Assembly: GCA_001179505.1 (NCBI GenBank)
Contig: CDMY01001036.1
Location: forward strand, 62,001-126,000
Source: Vitrella brassicaformis
Lineage: Eukaryota > Sar > Vitrellaceae
Reading direction: 5' to 3'
DNA length: 64,000 bases
Part shown: positions 35,100 through 47,151 of the stretch, in pieces
How the letters are laid out: each line of letters opens with the position of its first letter
Numbering within the stretch: position 1 is the first letter of the stretch
Translations under genes and position numbers: made by a program
Notes under the pieces: model-generated
What the model saw: the letters and a program-made list of their open reading frames with translations, nothing else
Told to the model about the DNA's origin: nothing
Database searches by the model: none

Positions 35100-37456
35100 T
35101 CAGGCGTCCAGTGGTTTTAGAGTGAGGGTACCGCGGTCCCCCGTCCGCGCGTCCCGGGCCCCCCAATCGGTCTTGTCGATGTGAAACTGCCCAGGGATGC
35201 CCTCTATGCTGTTGCCATCGCCATTGGTGCGCTCATCCACCAGCCGCTCGAAGGCATAGGACGGCTTCTGCCGGAAAGTAAGCTGCTTGATGCCTCGGAT
35301 CTTGAGCAGCGACTTGACACACGCAATGCCGAACTCACCAGCGGCATCGCCATCGCCCAACTCCTCAGGCACTGCACACACACGCAAGCAGCAGTCACCG
35401 CAACAATCGACAGGTAGAAAACAGCTGATGAAGGCGATTGGTTGCTGCTCACCTACTACAGTTACATCCACTTCTGCGATGGTCGGCAGCTGATCCGCTA
35501 TGTCGCCCCACGTCAGCCCCCCCTCGCCCACACCGTTCACGCACGACGCCTCGAATTTCTCCAGGTCTCTCTCGCCGCCCACCGCCTGCAGCACCCCCAC
35601 CGCCTCGGCCTCTGTCGGGTGCGTCTGGGAGAGGTCGATGCGTTTGACCGCCGGCATCTTGGTCACCAGCCTTCGGGCAATCGCGAGCCCCATTTCGCTG
35701 TGGCTCAGGAGAAGTGATACAGCGGGGAATGCGTTTTGTGGCATGCTGTCGAGCACAAGTGGGTCCGGCTGCTCGACTTCCGTCATCGTCGGGCTCCCAT
35801 TCGTCCTGGTCCCTCACCGCCACGCTCGTCGCCTTTGAGAAGGTCAGGCGCTGTGCGAGGGCGATGGCAGCGGGGCTGGGTGTGTCGAGAGGGGTGGTGA
35901 GATGCTGGGGACGGACGACGAAGGATGCCTCGGAGGCTTTGACTGCTAGCTGCTGAATGTGTGTCTGCACGAAGTGGGAAGGGGCCGTGGTGCCGCAGAG
36001 CAGCGACAGGTCGAAGTCGAAGTGCTCGTCGGTCTTGATGTCGACGGGGATGTCGGGGCTCACACACACGGCACATGTGAAGGCCTCGATAGCCGACAGG
36101 GCGAGGACAATGCGGCTGTCGATGGGCGCTGCGCCCCTTTCCGTGAGCTCAGCACTGAATTTCTTGATGGATCGACATCCAAGGTCGGCAAGGACGGTCT
36201 GCAGGAAGACACACACAACGTCTGGGCACCCTGCCGCTCTTGCGGGTTTGTGTGACTCGTGACACACCTGAAGGCGCTCGAGTCCCTCCAGCCACTCATC
36301 AATGGTGATTCTGTCCCACCATTCCTCAGCTTCAATGGTGAGTAGGCCGATGTCCTCCAGCTGTGACAGCGGCCCCGACACCTCCGCCAATACACTAGCT
36401 AAGTCTCCAGGCAGCAGGATTACATCCAGCTCCCTCAGACACCGTGACGTCCTCACCCACTGCCTCAGCACCTCTCCATCGTCCTCTCTGCGACTCTCCA
36501 CCGTCCCGTCCATCTGCACTTTCTCGAGGGCCGGGAGGCGCCAGTGCCGCTCGCGACCGAAACACAGAGTCCTGTCTTCCGGCCGTCAAGGCATGGTGAC
36601 GGATATGAGGGTCGTCAGGCCGGTCATGCCGGTGATGGATGTGAGGGATGTGAGGATGGGCGGCGGGTCGAGGGGAGGGGGGCGGACCGCCGCTTTCTCT
36701 TCGGCAGCTGTGATGCTAGGGTACTCCTCGATGTCGACGTCTATGACCGATCCGCCATTGCTGTACTCGATCGACTCCAACGTCTCCCCCGCCGGCTCAG
36801 TTTGCCCCGCTGTGACCGCTGCGGCTCTCCGGCCTTCGCTGTGCCCCTCCACCAATGCCGTAACGATATTGTCGATCACCAACGGCAGAGTGCACTTCCT
36901 GAGACCAGGGTACACTGGGATGCCCTCGACCAGCCTACCACGCCATGTAGGCTTGTCAGCACGTGGGATGCGGAGGCCTCGGGGGTACTTCGCGATAATA
37001 GATCTGAGCTGTGTGAGCTTCCGCCCCCACTCGAAGGCGTCACTGAATGAGAGGCCGCACCAGAAGCGCCGCTCGGCCGCGTCGTGGGTGTCCATGACCA
37101 GCTGGGTGATCTGGCAGCCGACGTGGCGCCACAGCCGCTGGGGCAGCGCCGCCACGAAATGAAGCGATAGAAACGAAAAGACGTAGGCGACGACAACAGG
37201 CTGAATGGACAACACACACCGCACAGAGAGAGAGGAGACAATGAAGATTTGTGTGTTTGCCTGTGATTCGTTTGGTGCATCTTACAATCTGGCCGAAGTG
37301 ATGAGCAAAGGTCTCCAGATCTATGCTGTGCGATGCCGTGGCCTGCTGCTGCTGCTGGCCATCTGCGTCCACCATGGCTTCCTCGTGTGCATGATCGTCT
37401 TCCTCTCCCTCGGCTGCCCGCCTCTGCCGTTTCGCACAGGCAGCTTCTTCACTCAT
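35100..37456 (-). pseudogene. Lineage-specific leucine-rich-like family, copy A (in-frame stop plus frameshift)
   Basis: Same four-exon layout as the intact copy at 47152-49451: 37286-37456 (MSEEAACAKRQRRAAEGEE), 36268-37200, 35453-36198 and 35100-35371. Exon 2 has an in-frame TGA at 36588-36586, after which the same frame resumes conserved sequence (HWRLPALEKVQ). Exon 3 shifts frame between EWEPDD and VEQPDP, about 35780-35790. Elsewhere identity is high, for example RLWRHVGCQITQLVMDTHDA, VTKMPAVKRIDL and GIACVKSLLKIRGIKQLTF. Intron 3 differs from that of the intact copy by about one base in 81. It is probably a recent pseudogene; sequencing error cannot be excluded. Its start codon lies 5 bp from the longest CLC ORF, in divergent orientation. 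Confidence 0.75.
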
Positions 37457-37539
37457 CGTGATGCCTGTTTCTCGTGTACGACGCGCAGATCCATCAGCAG
37501 CCGCCAGTGGGGTAAAGGGTTTGGGCAGGGAATCCGTGA

Positions 37540-37552
37540 CCCTAAACCCTAA
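37540..37552. other. Two telomere-type repeat units (CCCTAAACCCTAA)
   Basis: Nearly two perfect units of the TTTAGGG-type telomere repeat, seen as CCCTAAACCCTAA, inside the short interval between two divergent genes. Too short to be a telomere; an interstitial telobox-like element or chance. Confidence 0.5.
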
Positions 37553-37568
37553 TTCAGGCCCTGGCTCG

Positions 37569-39915
37569 ATGTCTTCGAGCAGCCGGCGTCGGCTGCTTTC
37601 GTATTGCCCTGCCCGTCTGAGGTACTATGGCGGCATCATCTGGGCCACGGTCCTCTCTCTGGGCGTCGGTGCACTCACGGGCTTGCTGCACTCGGGGACG
37701 GCCGAGGCCATGGACGTCCTGGCATGCTCCATCGGCTACTTTTGGGACACCAAGAGATGCCAAGAGGAGCTGGGCATCAAGGAGGGCACGTCACTGCGCG
37801 CCTCGATGCCCTCGTGGGTCCCCGAAGAGATCGTCATGCTGGCGGTGACCGCACTGGGAGGTAAGGGACGCAGGCAGCCGACTTGACTTGATTTGCCACA
37901 CCACAGACATATGGACGTGGATGCACTCGCGTCATCTGTGTGTGTCGTGTGTGTGCCTTGACAGCATTGGTGTCTGTGGGTCTGATCCACACACTGGCTC
38001 CCGAGTGCGGCGGGGATGCCGTCATTGACACCAAGAAGGCCATGGCGAGGGGAGGACCCTACCATCTCAAGGTGGGCATGTATGGCCACACACACACCAA
38101 AGATCGATGGCGCATCTGTCCCATTTGTTCGCTCACGTGTTTGCTGCTGCTGCTGCTTGTGATGCCTGCACGGCAGGCGGCTTTGATGCGGGTCATCACA
38201 ACAGGCTTCTACGTGGGCACAGGTGCACTTCAGTCATGGGTGGCTGAGTGTGTGTCCATCCATCATATCATTGGTCTGTATGGTGTGCTGTGTGGTGTGA
38301 GCAGGCAATCCGCTGGGCATCATCACGCCTCAGATGTACAGTAGTGCCCTCGTCGCTGCCGTGCTCGCTAAATGCTTCAAACACGCCTACCCGCCGTCAT
38401 CGTGGGTACACTCCAACACACAGACAACAAGCACACGGATGGGGCACTTCTCTCAATCTGTCTGTCTGTCTGTTCAGATGATTGTGGGTGCTGCAAGCGG
38501 CATTGCCGCCGCCTTCAACGCTCCCGTGGCTGGTCTGGTGTATGTGCTGGAGGTGCTCATGGACAACTGGCTCAAGGCAAGAGTGGCTGACGTCCTCGCG
38601 GCATCACTCGCCGCGGTCGCCCTGGAGAAGCTCCTGCTGCGCAGAGAGGGGTCAACAGCCACGGGTGGTTCCAACCACCCCTTCTACCCGGAGCTGACAA
38701 ACTTCGAGAACTTCGAATCAGACTACCGCTTGTGGATGCTGCTGTGCATCCCTATCGGCGCCCTGTGCGGCCTCGCGGGCCACGCATTCGTCCGAGTGGT
38801 TCTGTACCTTGACTGGGTGCTCGACGGCAAGGCGCAGGGCGGAGAGACTGTCGAGAGAATTCGCAAGTGGACCCGGAAAGTGCCGCGCTTTCTGCATCCG
38901 GTCCTGGCGACCGTGGTCATCACTCTGATGGGCAGCATCGCATACAGGACCATGGAGACCCGACGCGTCTGGGGGTCGGGCAGGCGCGTTCTCGGGGACG
39001 CCTTCACCAAGGGCCGAGAGAAACCCACGTGGTGGTTTGTGGTGCTGTTTGTGGTCAAGTTTGTGGCCATTGTTGCGGCTAAGGCGTCGGGGGGCCCTGG
39101 CGATCTGGTGGATCCGTCCATCGTGCTGGGCGGGCTGCTGGGTGGCATGGTGGGTGGCCTGGGAGTCTGGTCAGCGCGCGACGGGGCCGGGAAGGCCTTC
39201 TATGGGTGCTTTCTGTTCGGGATGGGTGGCTTCATGACGGCCCTGCTGCGGACGCCCGTCACGGCCATCATCGTCATGTACGACCTCACAGGTGAGCCCC
39301 GGAATGCTCACAAGGGTCTGCTGGCAAGGTGTGGTGTCTGTCGCCTTGTGTCTGGCAGGTGCCTACAGTCTGATCCTGCCGATCATCTTGTGCAACTACA
39401 TCTCCTACTGGGTGGCCCAGCGGCTCTCAGAGGAGTCCTTCCACACCCTCCTGCTGCTGCACGAAGGCATCTCACCCGACGCAATCGACCTCGCCATCCA
39501 GGACAGAGTGCCCTACGCCACCATGGTCGGCGCCCCAGAGCAAAACTCATCTCAATATGCCGCCTCTGCCGGCTCGCCAGCTGGTGGGTCAGCCTCATCG
39601 ACTGCAGCAGCAGAGGCCCACGTGCAGCCGGCCGTGGCCAGCCCCACAAAACGGGCGCCTGGTGGTGCGGGGCAGGGCACGTCGAGCTCCGCCAGAGAGG
39701 CGGGGGATGTGATCATGAAGGAGCTGGTGCGCGTGTACGGCAGGAGGGAGACCAATGGCACCACCGACACCAATGGCACCGCTGGCACCACGAGTGCTGG
39801 TGGTGCTGGTGGTGCTGGTGGGGGGAGGGACGGTGGTGGTCAGCAGGGTGCTGCTGAGAGGGAGCGGGAGAGGGAAGATGATTTGAGTAAGAGGTCATGG
39901 ACCGATAGCCAGTGA
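37569..39915 (+). CDS. CLC-family chloride channel/transporter lacking the gating glutamate
   Basis: Six exons (37569-37860, 37965-38071, 38177-38222, 38305-38405, 38478-39291, 39359-39915) give 638 residues. Multiple membrane spans fit the CLC fold, with the family-defining AAAFNAPVAGLVYVLE and the anion-pore region DPSIVLGGLLGGMVG. At the position of the usual GREGP the sequence reads GIITP, so the gating/proton glutamate is absent. At the GSGIP position it reads GGDAVID. The C-terminal ~140 residues are a low-complexity Gly/Ala/Thr tail with no CBS domains. The start at 37569 (MSSSSRRRLL) is preferred; the frame is open to ATG 37461, which would add 36 residues overlapping the telomere-like motif. 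Transported ion and location are inferred only. Confidence 0.85.
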
Positions 39916-40540
39916 GGGATGGGCCCACCTCTTCGTGTGTGTGTGGCAAGTCAAAAGGTGTTTCGTCTGTGTGTGCATCAATCAAATGAGCTCGTGCCCT
40001 TTATCCAGTGAGCAGGGAGGAGCCAGGACGGTGCTTGTCTGTCGAGCAAGAGACTCTTACAAGCCGGATGTGTCTGTTTTTCGCGTTGGACCATGACTGG
40101 TGGCCGTCCCTTTTTTGGTTGCTAGGAACTGACTGAGGCGAGAGGGAGGGATTAAGACGTCACGATGTGCTGCACGGCACGGATGGATGTACAGTATGAT
40201 AGCACCGCAATGACCTTTCGATGCTTTCTTCAATGTTCGGTTCGGCTGTCAAGTCTATGTACAAGCCCACCAGGCAGGCAGGCAGGCGGGCAGATACTAA
40301 CCATGCTCTAGTAGTCTGTCTATCCCGCACCAGCCACGCATGAGAATATGCCTCCATCATGGCAGCCCCTCTTCATGGGCCCTCCCTCTGCTCTGTCTGC
40401 AGCCAGCTTATGCTACACATCAACCAACTAATCATTCGCCGATGGACATGGGGCGGGCGACCTGACAGACAAATATGCAGTGCGTGAGAGCCCATTCACT
40501 CAAGACAGACAGATGTCCAAACCGTACCTGTGGTCCTCTG
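39916..40540. other. Intergenic between convergent genes
   Basis: 625 bp with no supportable exon; contains a short (GGCA)n run near 40273-40289. Confidence 0.6.
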
Positions 40541-42859
40541 TCAGGTGTCTAGTGGTTTGAGAGTGACAGCCTCCTCACCAAGGCCCCCCCAGCTAATATC
40601 GTACCGCCCCTCCAGCCGCTCAATGGTGGTGCCGTGTGTCCGCCCCTCCACCAGCCGCTTGAAGCTATCTCCTCCGGCTTGCCCCGGCGCGAACCGGAAG
40701 GTGAGCTGCTTGATGCCTCGGATCTTGAGCAGCGACTTGACACACGCAATGCCGAACTCACCAGCGGCATCGCCATCGCCCAACTCCTCAGGCACTGCAC
40801 ACACACGCAAGCAGCAGTCACCACAACAGTCAGGAGGTAGAAAGGGCCGATGAAGGCGATTGGTTGCTGCTCACCTTCTACACTGATATCCACTTCTGCG
40901 ATGGTCGGCAGCTGGTCCGCTATGTCCCCCCACGTCAGCCCCCCCTCGCCCACACCCTTCACGAAGCCGGCCTCAAATTTCTCCAGGTCCCTCTCGCCGC
41001 CCACCGCCTGCAGCACCCTCACCGCATCCTCCTCTGTCGGGTGCGTCCGGGAGAGGTCGATGCGTTTGACCGCCGGCATCTTGGTCACCAGCCTTCGGGC
41101 AATCGCGTGCCCATTGCGACTTTTGATATGAAGGCGCGATGCGGCGGGGAATGCGTTGTGGGGCAAGCGCTCGAGCACCACCGGATCGGGCTGCACTTCG
41201 ATCTCCTCGGCGTCCTCCACATCGTTGTTGTGACTGACCACCACATCCTTCGCCTTGGGGAAGGTCAGGCACCCTGCGAGGGCGTTGTCAGCGGGGCTGG
41301 GTGTGTCGAGGTACCCGGGGTTGGTGAGGTCCTCGGGATAGATGAGGAAGTGGGCACTCTCTGATGTGGCGGCTATCTGCGGAATGTGTTTCTGGACGAA
41401 GAGGGACTGGCGCGTGGGCACGTTACACAGGAGGCCGAGGTCGAAGGAGCCGCTGATATTGATGTCGACGGGGATGTCGGGGCTCACACACACGGTGTCT
41501 ATGAAGGCCTCGATAGCCGACAAGGTGGGGAAGATGTCGCTGTCGATGCCATCGGGATGACCCCCCAGGTCGATGATGGCGTTGAACTGCTTGATGGATC
41601 GACATCCCCTCTTAAAAAGGACGGTCTGCAGAAACAACAAACGTAAGAAGCGGTGAATGCTTTGTGCGTGGCGTGTACCTGAAGGGCCTCGAGGCCCTCC
41701 CGCCACTCATCGAAGGTAACATATATAGGCCAATCCATTCCCTCAAAGCTGAGCGTGCCGATGTCCTCCAGCTGTAACAGCGGCCCCGGCTGGCCAGCAG
41801 CTGCCACCGGGATGCGCCTCAGCGAGTCCGCCATGCTGTCGGGATAGGATTTCACCTGCAGCTCCTTGAGGCTTCGCGACGCCCACACCAGGTCCCCCAG
41901 CTCCCCCCCTGCCACCGTCCACTCTGTCTGGACTTTCTCGAGTGACGGCAGCCGCCAGTTACGCCCGCGGCCGGGGATGACTGGCTGTATGGGTCCCGGG
42001 TCCCCCGTGTCCTCCCAGGGGATGCCGGTGATGGATGTCAGGGATGCGAGGGTGGGGGGCGGGTCGAGGGGAGGGGGACGGGATTCCCTCTTCAGGCTGA
42101 TGCGCTGGAGCTCTCGCATCTCGTCGTCATCGATGGCCATGACCGAGTCAAACTCGCTGTACTCGATGGACTCGAGTGTGCTCCCCGCCGGCTGCCCCGC
42201 TGCCGCCGCCGCGGCCCTCTGCCCCTCACAATGCCCCTCTACCACCATCGGCACCAAGGAACCCAGTTTATTCATCAAGCATTCAGGAGGAATAAGAGGG
42301 ATGTCGCTAAAGATGCGGGAGGCCACTGGGATACCGGACGTGCCGGACGGCAGTTGGGATGGCGCGGTGACTGGGGTATCTCGCCATAATGGATCTGAGC
42401 CGTGTGAGCTTCCGCCCCCACTCGAAGGCGTCAGCGAATGACAGGCCGCACCAAAAGCGCCGCTCGGCCGTGTCGTAGGTGTCCATGACCAGCTGGGTGA
42501 TCTGGCAGCCGACGTGGCGCCACAGCCGCTGGGGCAGCGCCGCCACCAAATGAAGCGACACGAACGAGAAGACGTAGGCGACAACAACAGGCTGAGTGGA
42601 CAACACACACCACACAGACAGAGAGGCGACAATGAAGATGTGACACTGTGTGCTTGTCAGTGGTTCGTTTGGTGGATCCACTTACAATCTGGCCGAAGTG
42701 ATGAGCAAAGGCCTCCAAATCTATGCTGTACGATGGCGTGGCCTGCTGGTGCTGCTGGTGTTGCTGGTGTTGGCCATCTGCGTCCACCATGGCTTCCTCG
42801 TTGCCATGCTCCTCTCCCTCGGCCGCCCGCCTCTGCCGCTTTGATGCCGACTCACTCAT
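40541..42859 (-). pseudogene. Lineage-specific leucine-rich-like family, copy B (frameshift in exon 2)
   Basis: Four exons as in the other copies: 42686-42859 (MSESASKRQRRAAEGEEHG), 41679-42601, 40875-41625 and 40541-40794. Exon 2 begins in the conserved frame (RLWRHVGCQITQLVMD) but shifts after SIMARYP, near 42380. The original frame reaches TAG at 42307, while another frame carries the conserved remainder (VVEGHCEGQRAAAAAAGQ, RNWRLPSLEKVQ, LLQLEDIGTL). Exons 3 and 4 are open and well conserved (VTKMPAVKRIDLSRTHPTEE, GIACVKSLLKIRGIKQLTF). Intron 3 is 80 bp, one base shorter than in copies A and C. Read as a probable pseudogene with a single lesion, or a gene with a hidden intron or sequencing error. 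Confidence 0.7.
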
Positions 42860-43410
42860 CGCTAAACACCAACTCGGTCAATCTTCTACTGGTCTTCTAC
42901 CAAATGGGCGGGCCGGGCCGGCATCGTCAGCATCCATGGCTGCACCAATTGGGCTGCACTCCACAAACATGAAGTACAGCAAATGCATTCAATGTATACG
43001 GCTCTATCTCGTTTGTAATGAAGCGGGTGTGATGGGTCCCATACCTCCAACGCGCTCCTGAATCGTTTTTCTCCCCTCTTGAATCCCTCGGGAAGGCTCT
43101 GAGCTCGCAGTGGCGTCCGGAACAGATCCGCCTTCTCTATGGCCCGTGAGCTTTGCAAGTAGGTGCGCAGATAGATCTCTCATCGCACCGCCTGTGAGCT
43201 GGAGCGAATCGAGCGATCTCTCACTTCTCCTCTCCTGTCGGATCCGCCCCTGTCGCCCAACGCCACAGCAGTCCTTCGCACACTGCCCTCAGCCACCCCC
43301 AATCGCAGCCTGCATCGCATCTTCCCCCTCTTCCCATCGCAACAGCCTCATTCCAGCGGCTCTTCCCAGCTTGTCGTTCATTCATTCAGCCACCTGAGTC
43401 AATCAACAGG

Positions 43411-43653
43411 ATGATGCGAGCAGCCGTCTCTATTTTGCTGCTGAGTCTGATCCTCTCACCCGCCTCTGCACAGAAGACGACCAATGGTATGCCGAACACA
43501 CGGAGCGCTGCTGTTGGGAGCACCCCGTGTCTGCATGGCATGGTGGTGTCTGTCGTCTGTGTTGTCCATCGTTCAGGTGTGTCATCGTCGCCCGAGACCG
43601 ACGAGAAGGTGTATGACACGATCATAGTGGGCGCGGGTGCTGCCGGCTGTAAG

Positions 43654-43709
<56 letters not shown>

Positions 43710-46061
43710 ATGTTCTCACCATAATCTCGTTTTCGTCTGTTGCCCCTCTGTTTTCGTCTGCAGGCCCCCTGGCGCGCACTCTGGCCGATTATGGTGAAGA
43801 GGTGCTGCTGCTCGAGCGTGGCGACGACCGTCAGAAGTTCCCAGAGGCCTTGACCAAGAGGGGCGGGCAGACGGCGATGCTCAACCCCGTCATATCTGAG
43901 CAGTTCGAGACCGCCCAGGGCGTCGTGGGTCACATCGGGCGGGTGACGGGAGGCGGCACAGCCATCAACGCCGGCGTGTACATCGAGGAGGGCACCGGCT
44001 ACTTCGACGACCTAGAGAGGCTATACGGCGTCACTCTCAACCGGACCCTCATCGACGAGAGCTTCGACTGGCTGCGCGACTCGGGCATCGTGAAGCCATC
44101 CTCGCAGGACGGCCAGTGGAACACCGCCCTCCGCGCATCCCTCGAGGCCGAAGGCTATGAGTGGGCGGGCGACGAGGGCACACCACAAGTGGCCTATGAC
44201 AACGCCATGGTGTGGCGCACCTACTCCATCTTCGACGCCGACACCGACAAACGTCACGCCGCTGACGAGCTGCTCGAGGGGTCGACGGTCACCCTTCAAG
44301 TGCTCTCAGAGGTGCAGCATCTCGAATTCGACGAGGAGTCGGCCGACGGCGCCAAGCTGACAGCCACGTGTGTGGTGTACGACAAGCTGACTGATACGGA
44401 GGGCAGGGAGCGGTCGAGGCGTCGCGTGTGCGTGAGGGATGGGGGCCGCATCATCCTGTCTGCGGGTGCCATCCACACGCCGGCGATCCTCATGCGCTCG
44501 GGGCTGGGCCCGCGGGAGATGCTCGAGGCGGCCGGCATCGATGTGGTCAAGGACATGCCCAACGTCGGCAAAGACCTGCACGACCACCCTCAGGTACGCC
44601 ACCTACCAAGACACGCTCTCATCGCATGTGTGGATTGTCCATGTGTGTGTGTATGTGTGTGTGTGGCTGGTGCAGACGCCCATCGGTGTGGGTCTGAACG
44701 CCCCTGGTCCCGTGACAATTCAGTCTATCATGGCCACTCGCTACGCCGGACCAGGCTGCGACGCCGAGAACCCCTCGCCAAACGAACAGTGCCACTTCAT
44801 ACTCATCGTAAGCACACACACACAGAGACAGAGACAGAGACAGAGAGAAGAGAGAGATTTCCTCAATCTCTCATTTCGTCTTCTGCCTCTGTGTGTTGCA
44901 GGATGAGTTGTCTCAGGGTTACGGCATCACGACGGGCATGGCCCTGACCGCCGCTAAGGGTGCGGCTCAGGGCAAGGTCAGTCGCAGAGCCTTCAGCTTG
45001 CTCGAGGGCTTCTGGGAGTGCGCACACAACTTCGACATCGCACTCAAGGACGAGGAAGTCGACACAGACACCGACGCAGCTGAGGTGGAGGCGCCGGCCG
45101 TGTGCAGTGACCAGCAGGCCGACCTGGCCAACTGCGCGCGTCAGGGGGGCTCGTTGCTGTCGTGGGTGACGGACCCGCTGTCCCGCGGGAGTGTGTCGCT
45201 GACTGCGGATGGGTCGGTGGTGGTGGACCCCAAGTACTTCGACCACCCGATGGACAGACAGGCCGCCGCACTCTCCATCAAAGGTACATAGACATCCACT
45301 CACGTGATGGCTGGAGCACTAGGCACACATGGTGTGTACGTGGTTCGGTTGCTGCAGAGATCGTCAAGCTCTTGTCGTCTGATGACATGCGCTCCATCAC
45401 TGCCAACGGGGAGGAGTCATGCTTCGCCTCAGACCTCCTCACCTCGGGACTCGTCTCATCCGCCATGGTACGCACACCTCACCAGACAGCCCACTCTGCA
45501 GCCATGTGACTCATGGATGGCGTGCTCTCTTCACCTCTCCAGGGGTTGATCTTCCCCCCGTCCAAGTACGCGCCGGCCGATGCGGATCTGCAGCTGTTCC
45601 CCCGCGGCATCAACGCATCCATGCTGGACACCGACGACTCGCCCGAGACCCTCGAGGCCATCTTCCAGTCGGTGGCCGACCCGCTGTACATCTCGATATG
45701 GCACTACTGCGGGACGGTCTCGATGGGCACCCTCATCGAAAGCGACGACTTCCTCCTCACCGGCACGTCCAACGTGCACGTGGTGGACGCATCGGTCATC
45801 CCCGCCGTGACGCGCGTCAACCCCATGGCCACCGTCATGATGCTGGGCAGATATGCGAGCGTGCAGCTGGGCGAAAAGCGGGAGACGCTCAGGCACAAGG
45901 AGAGGGCCTACACATTCGCCGTGTCAAGGGCGGAGGCGCCGCTCGTGGATGGTGTCGGCGATGTCGTTGAGGAGGAGTTCGTGTCGGGGAGTGTTGGGCT
46001 GGGGGGCAGTGTGTGGGGCGGGCTGGTGCTGCTGGTTCTCGGCTGGTTCCTCCTGGCCTAA
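43411..46061 (+). CDS. Secreted GMC-family FAD oxidoreductase with C-terminal membrane anchor
   Basis: Seven exons (43411-43486, 43577-43648, 43764-44593, 44676-44807, 44902-45283, 45358-45467, 45543-46061) give 706 residues. The signal peptide is MMRAAVSILLLSLILSPASA. The FAD-binding Rossmann start is YDTIIVGAGAAGCPLARTLA, with VLLLERG at its second strand. The GMC signature regions TGGGTAINAGVY and ILSAGAIHTPAILMRSGLGP are clear. The catalytic region has the active-site His in WHYCGTVSMG, then VVDASVIPAVTRVNPMATVM. The C terminus is a hydrophobic stretch (VWGGLVLLVLGWFLLA) ending at the stop, so a tail anchor or GPI signal is likely. Substrate (choline, alcohol, sugar or hydroxynitrile) cannot be read from sequence. 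Confidence 0.93.
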
Positions 46062-47151
46062 ACCTCTCTCTCTCTCTCTCTCTCTTTCGTCCCTCTCTGT
46101 CTCGTCCCTCTCTGTCTCGTCTCCACTGTTTGTCTGTCTGTGTGTCTGTCTTTCGTCTACTGTCTACTATCTCTGTCTACCTCTGCGTATCCATCCAATC
46201 GGGACACTTTTTCAAGCCGCTAAGTGTCCTCTCTCTTTTAGAGAAGCAAGAACCGGGAGAGATGTGGCTTGGTTTATGCTATGCGTGTTGGCTGGTAAGT
46301 GTAGCCTTTCATGTTTGGGTGTGCACGGGCTTACGTCATGTCGGTCAAGTCACGTGGCATTTGTTATTTGACGAAAGCTGGTTGCCGGGCCGGGTGTATG
46401 ACAAACATGGCAGAAAGGTTTTGCCAGCCGTCACAACAAACGCCGGCCTGCACCTGTCGGCCTGTTGTCGACAGCTGCAGGCGGGCCGAGTGCCGGTCTG
46501 CCTTTCTGCGAGGGAGTGGAGAAGATCAGCGGCGAGACGCCGCCTGACCATGAAGTGCCGTGGTATAATGGTGTGGTGTCGGTGTGTGGTGTGGTGTCGG
46601 TACATTTAGTCAAGCCAGTCGCCGTGTGGCTGCAAGCGGCTGTCTCTTGGTGGGTTTTCATCGCCAAGGTTGGTGGGCAGGGGGGTATGCGCGTTGGTCT
46701 GTCTGCGCGTCTGTCTGAGAGTGTATGTGTGTATGTGTGTGGTGTCGGTATTTCATTACTGGTTCGTCGTCCGTAGAGGATGATCAAATGGCGGTCACAC
46801 TGGGACACGCTTGTGTGTTGGTTGCGTCTGTGGACCTGTCGTCACTCGTCTGTCTGTCTGTCTGTCTGTCTGAATTCACGTGTGCGTGCCGGTCCCCCAT
46901 CGTCCATCCATCCCATTCACACACACATGCCGTGAGAGCATGCCCGGACCTGTCAAGAGTCACACCACCTTTATTTATGTGCACGTCCACATGTTCACAA
47001 TCACATCCGTCCGTTTGACGGTTTGCTCTACGTCGACTTCCTCCCGGCGCTTGGCGATTGGGCGCGGCGGGGATTCACCAGTCACACTAAGAGAATCGTT
47101 TGTGATTCAGAATCTGTCGTCGGTCTATCCCAGCACTGTGTGTGGAGGGCG
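46062..47151. other. Intergenic, no gene seen
   Basis: 1.1 kb. (TC)n and (TGTC)n tracts follow the GMC stop and another (TGTC)n lies near 46850. Short ORFs on both strands lack motifs. Confidence 0.6.

Noticed and set aside
45419-45970. 183-residue plus-strand ORF within the GMC gene
   Set aside because: Out-of-frame shadow of GMC exons 6-7; the in-frame protein carries the WHYCGT and VDASVIP motifs.
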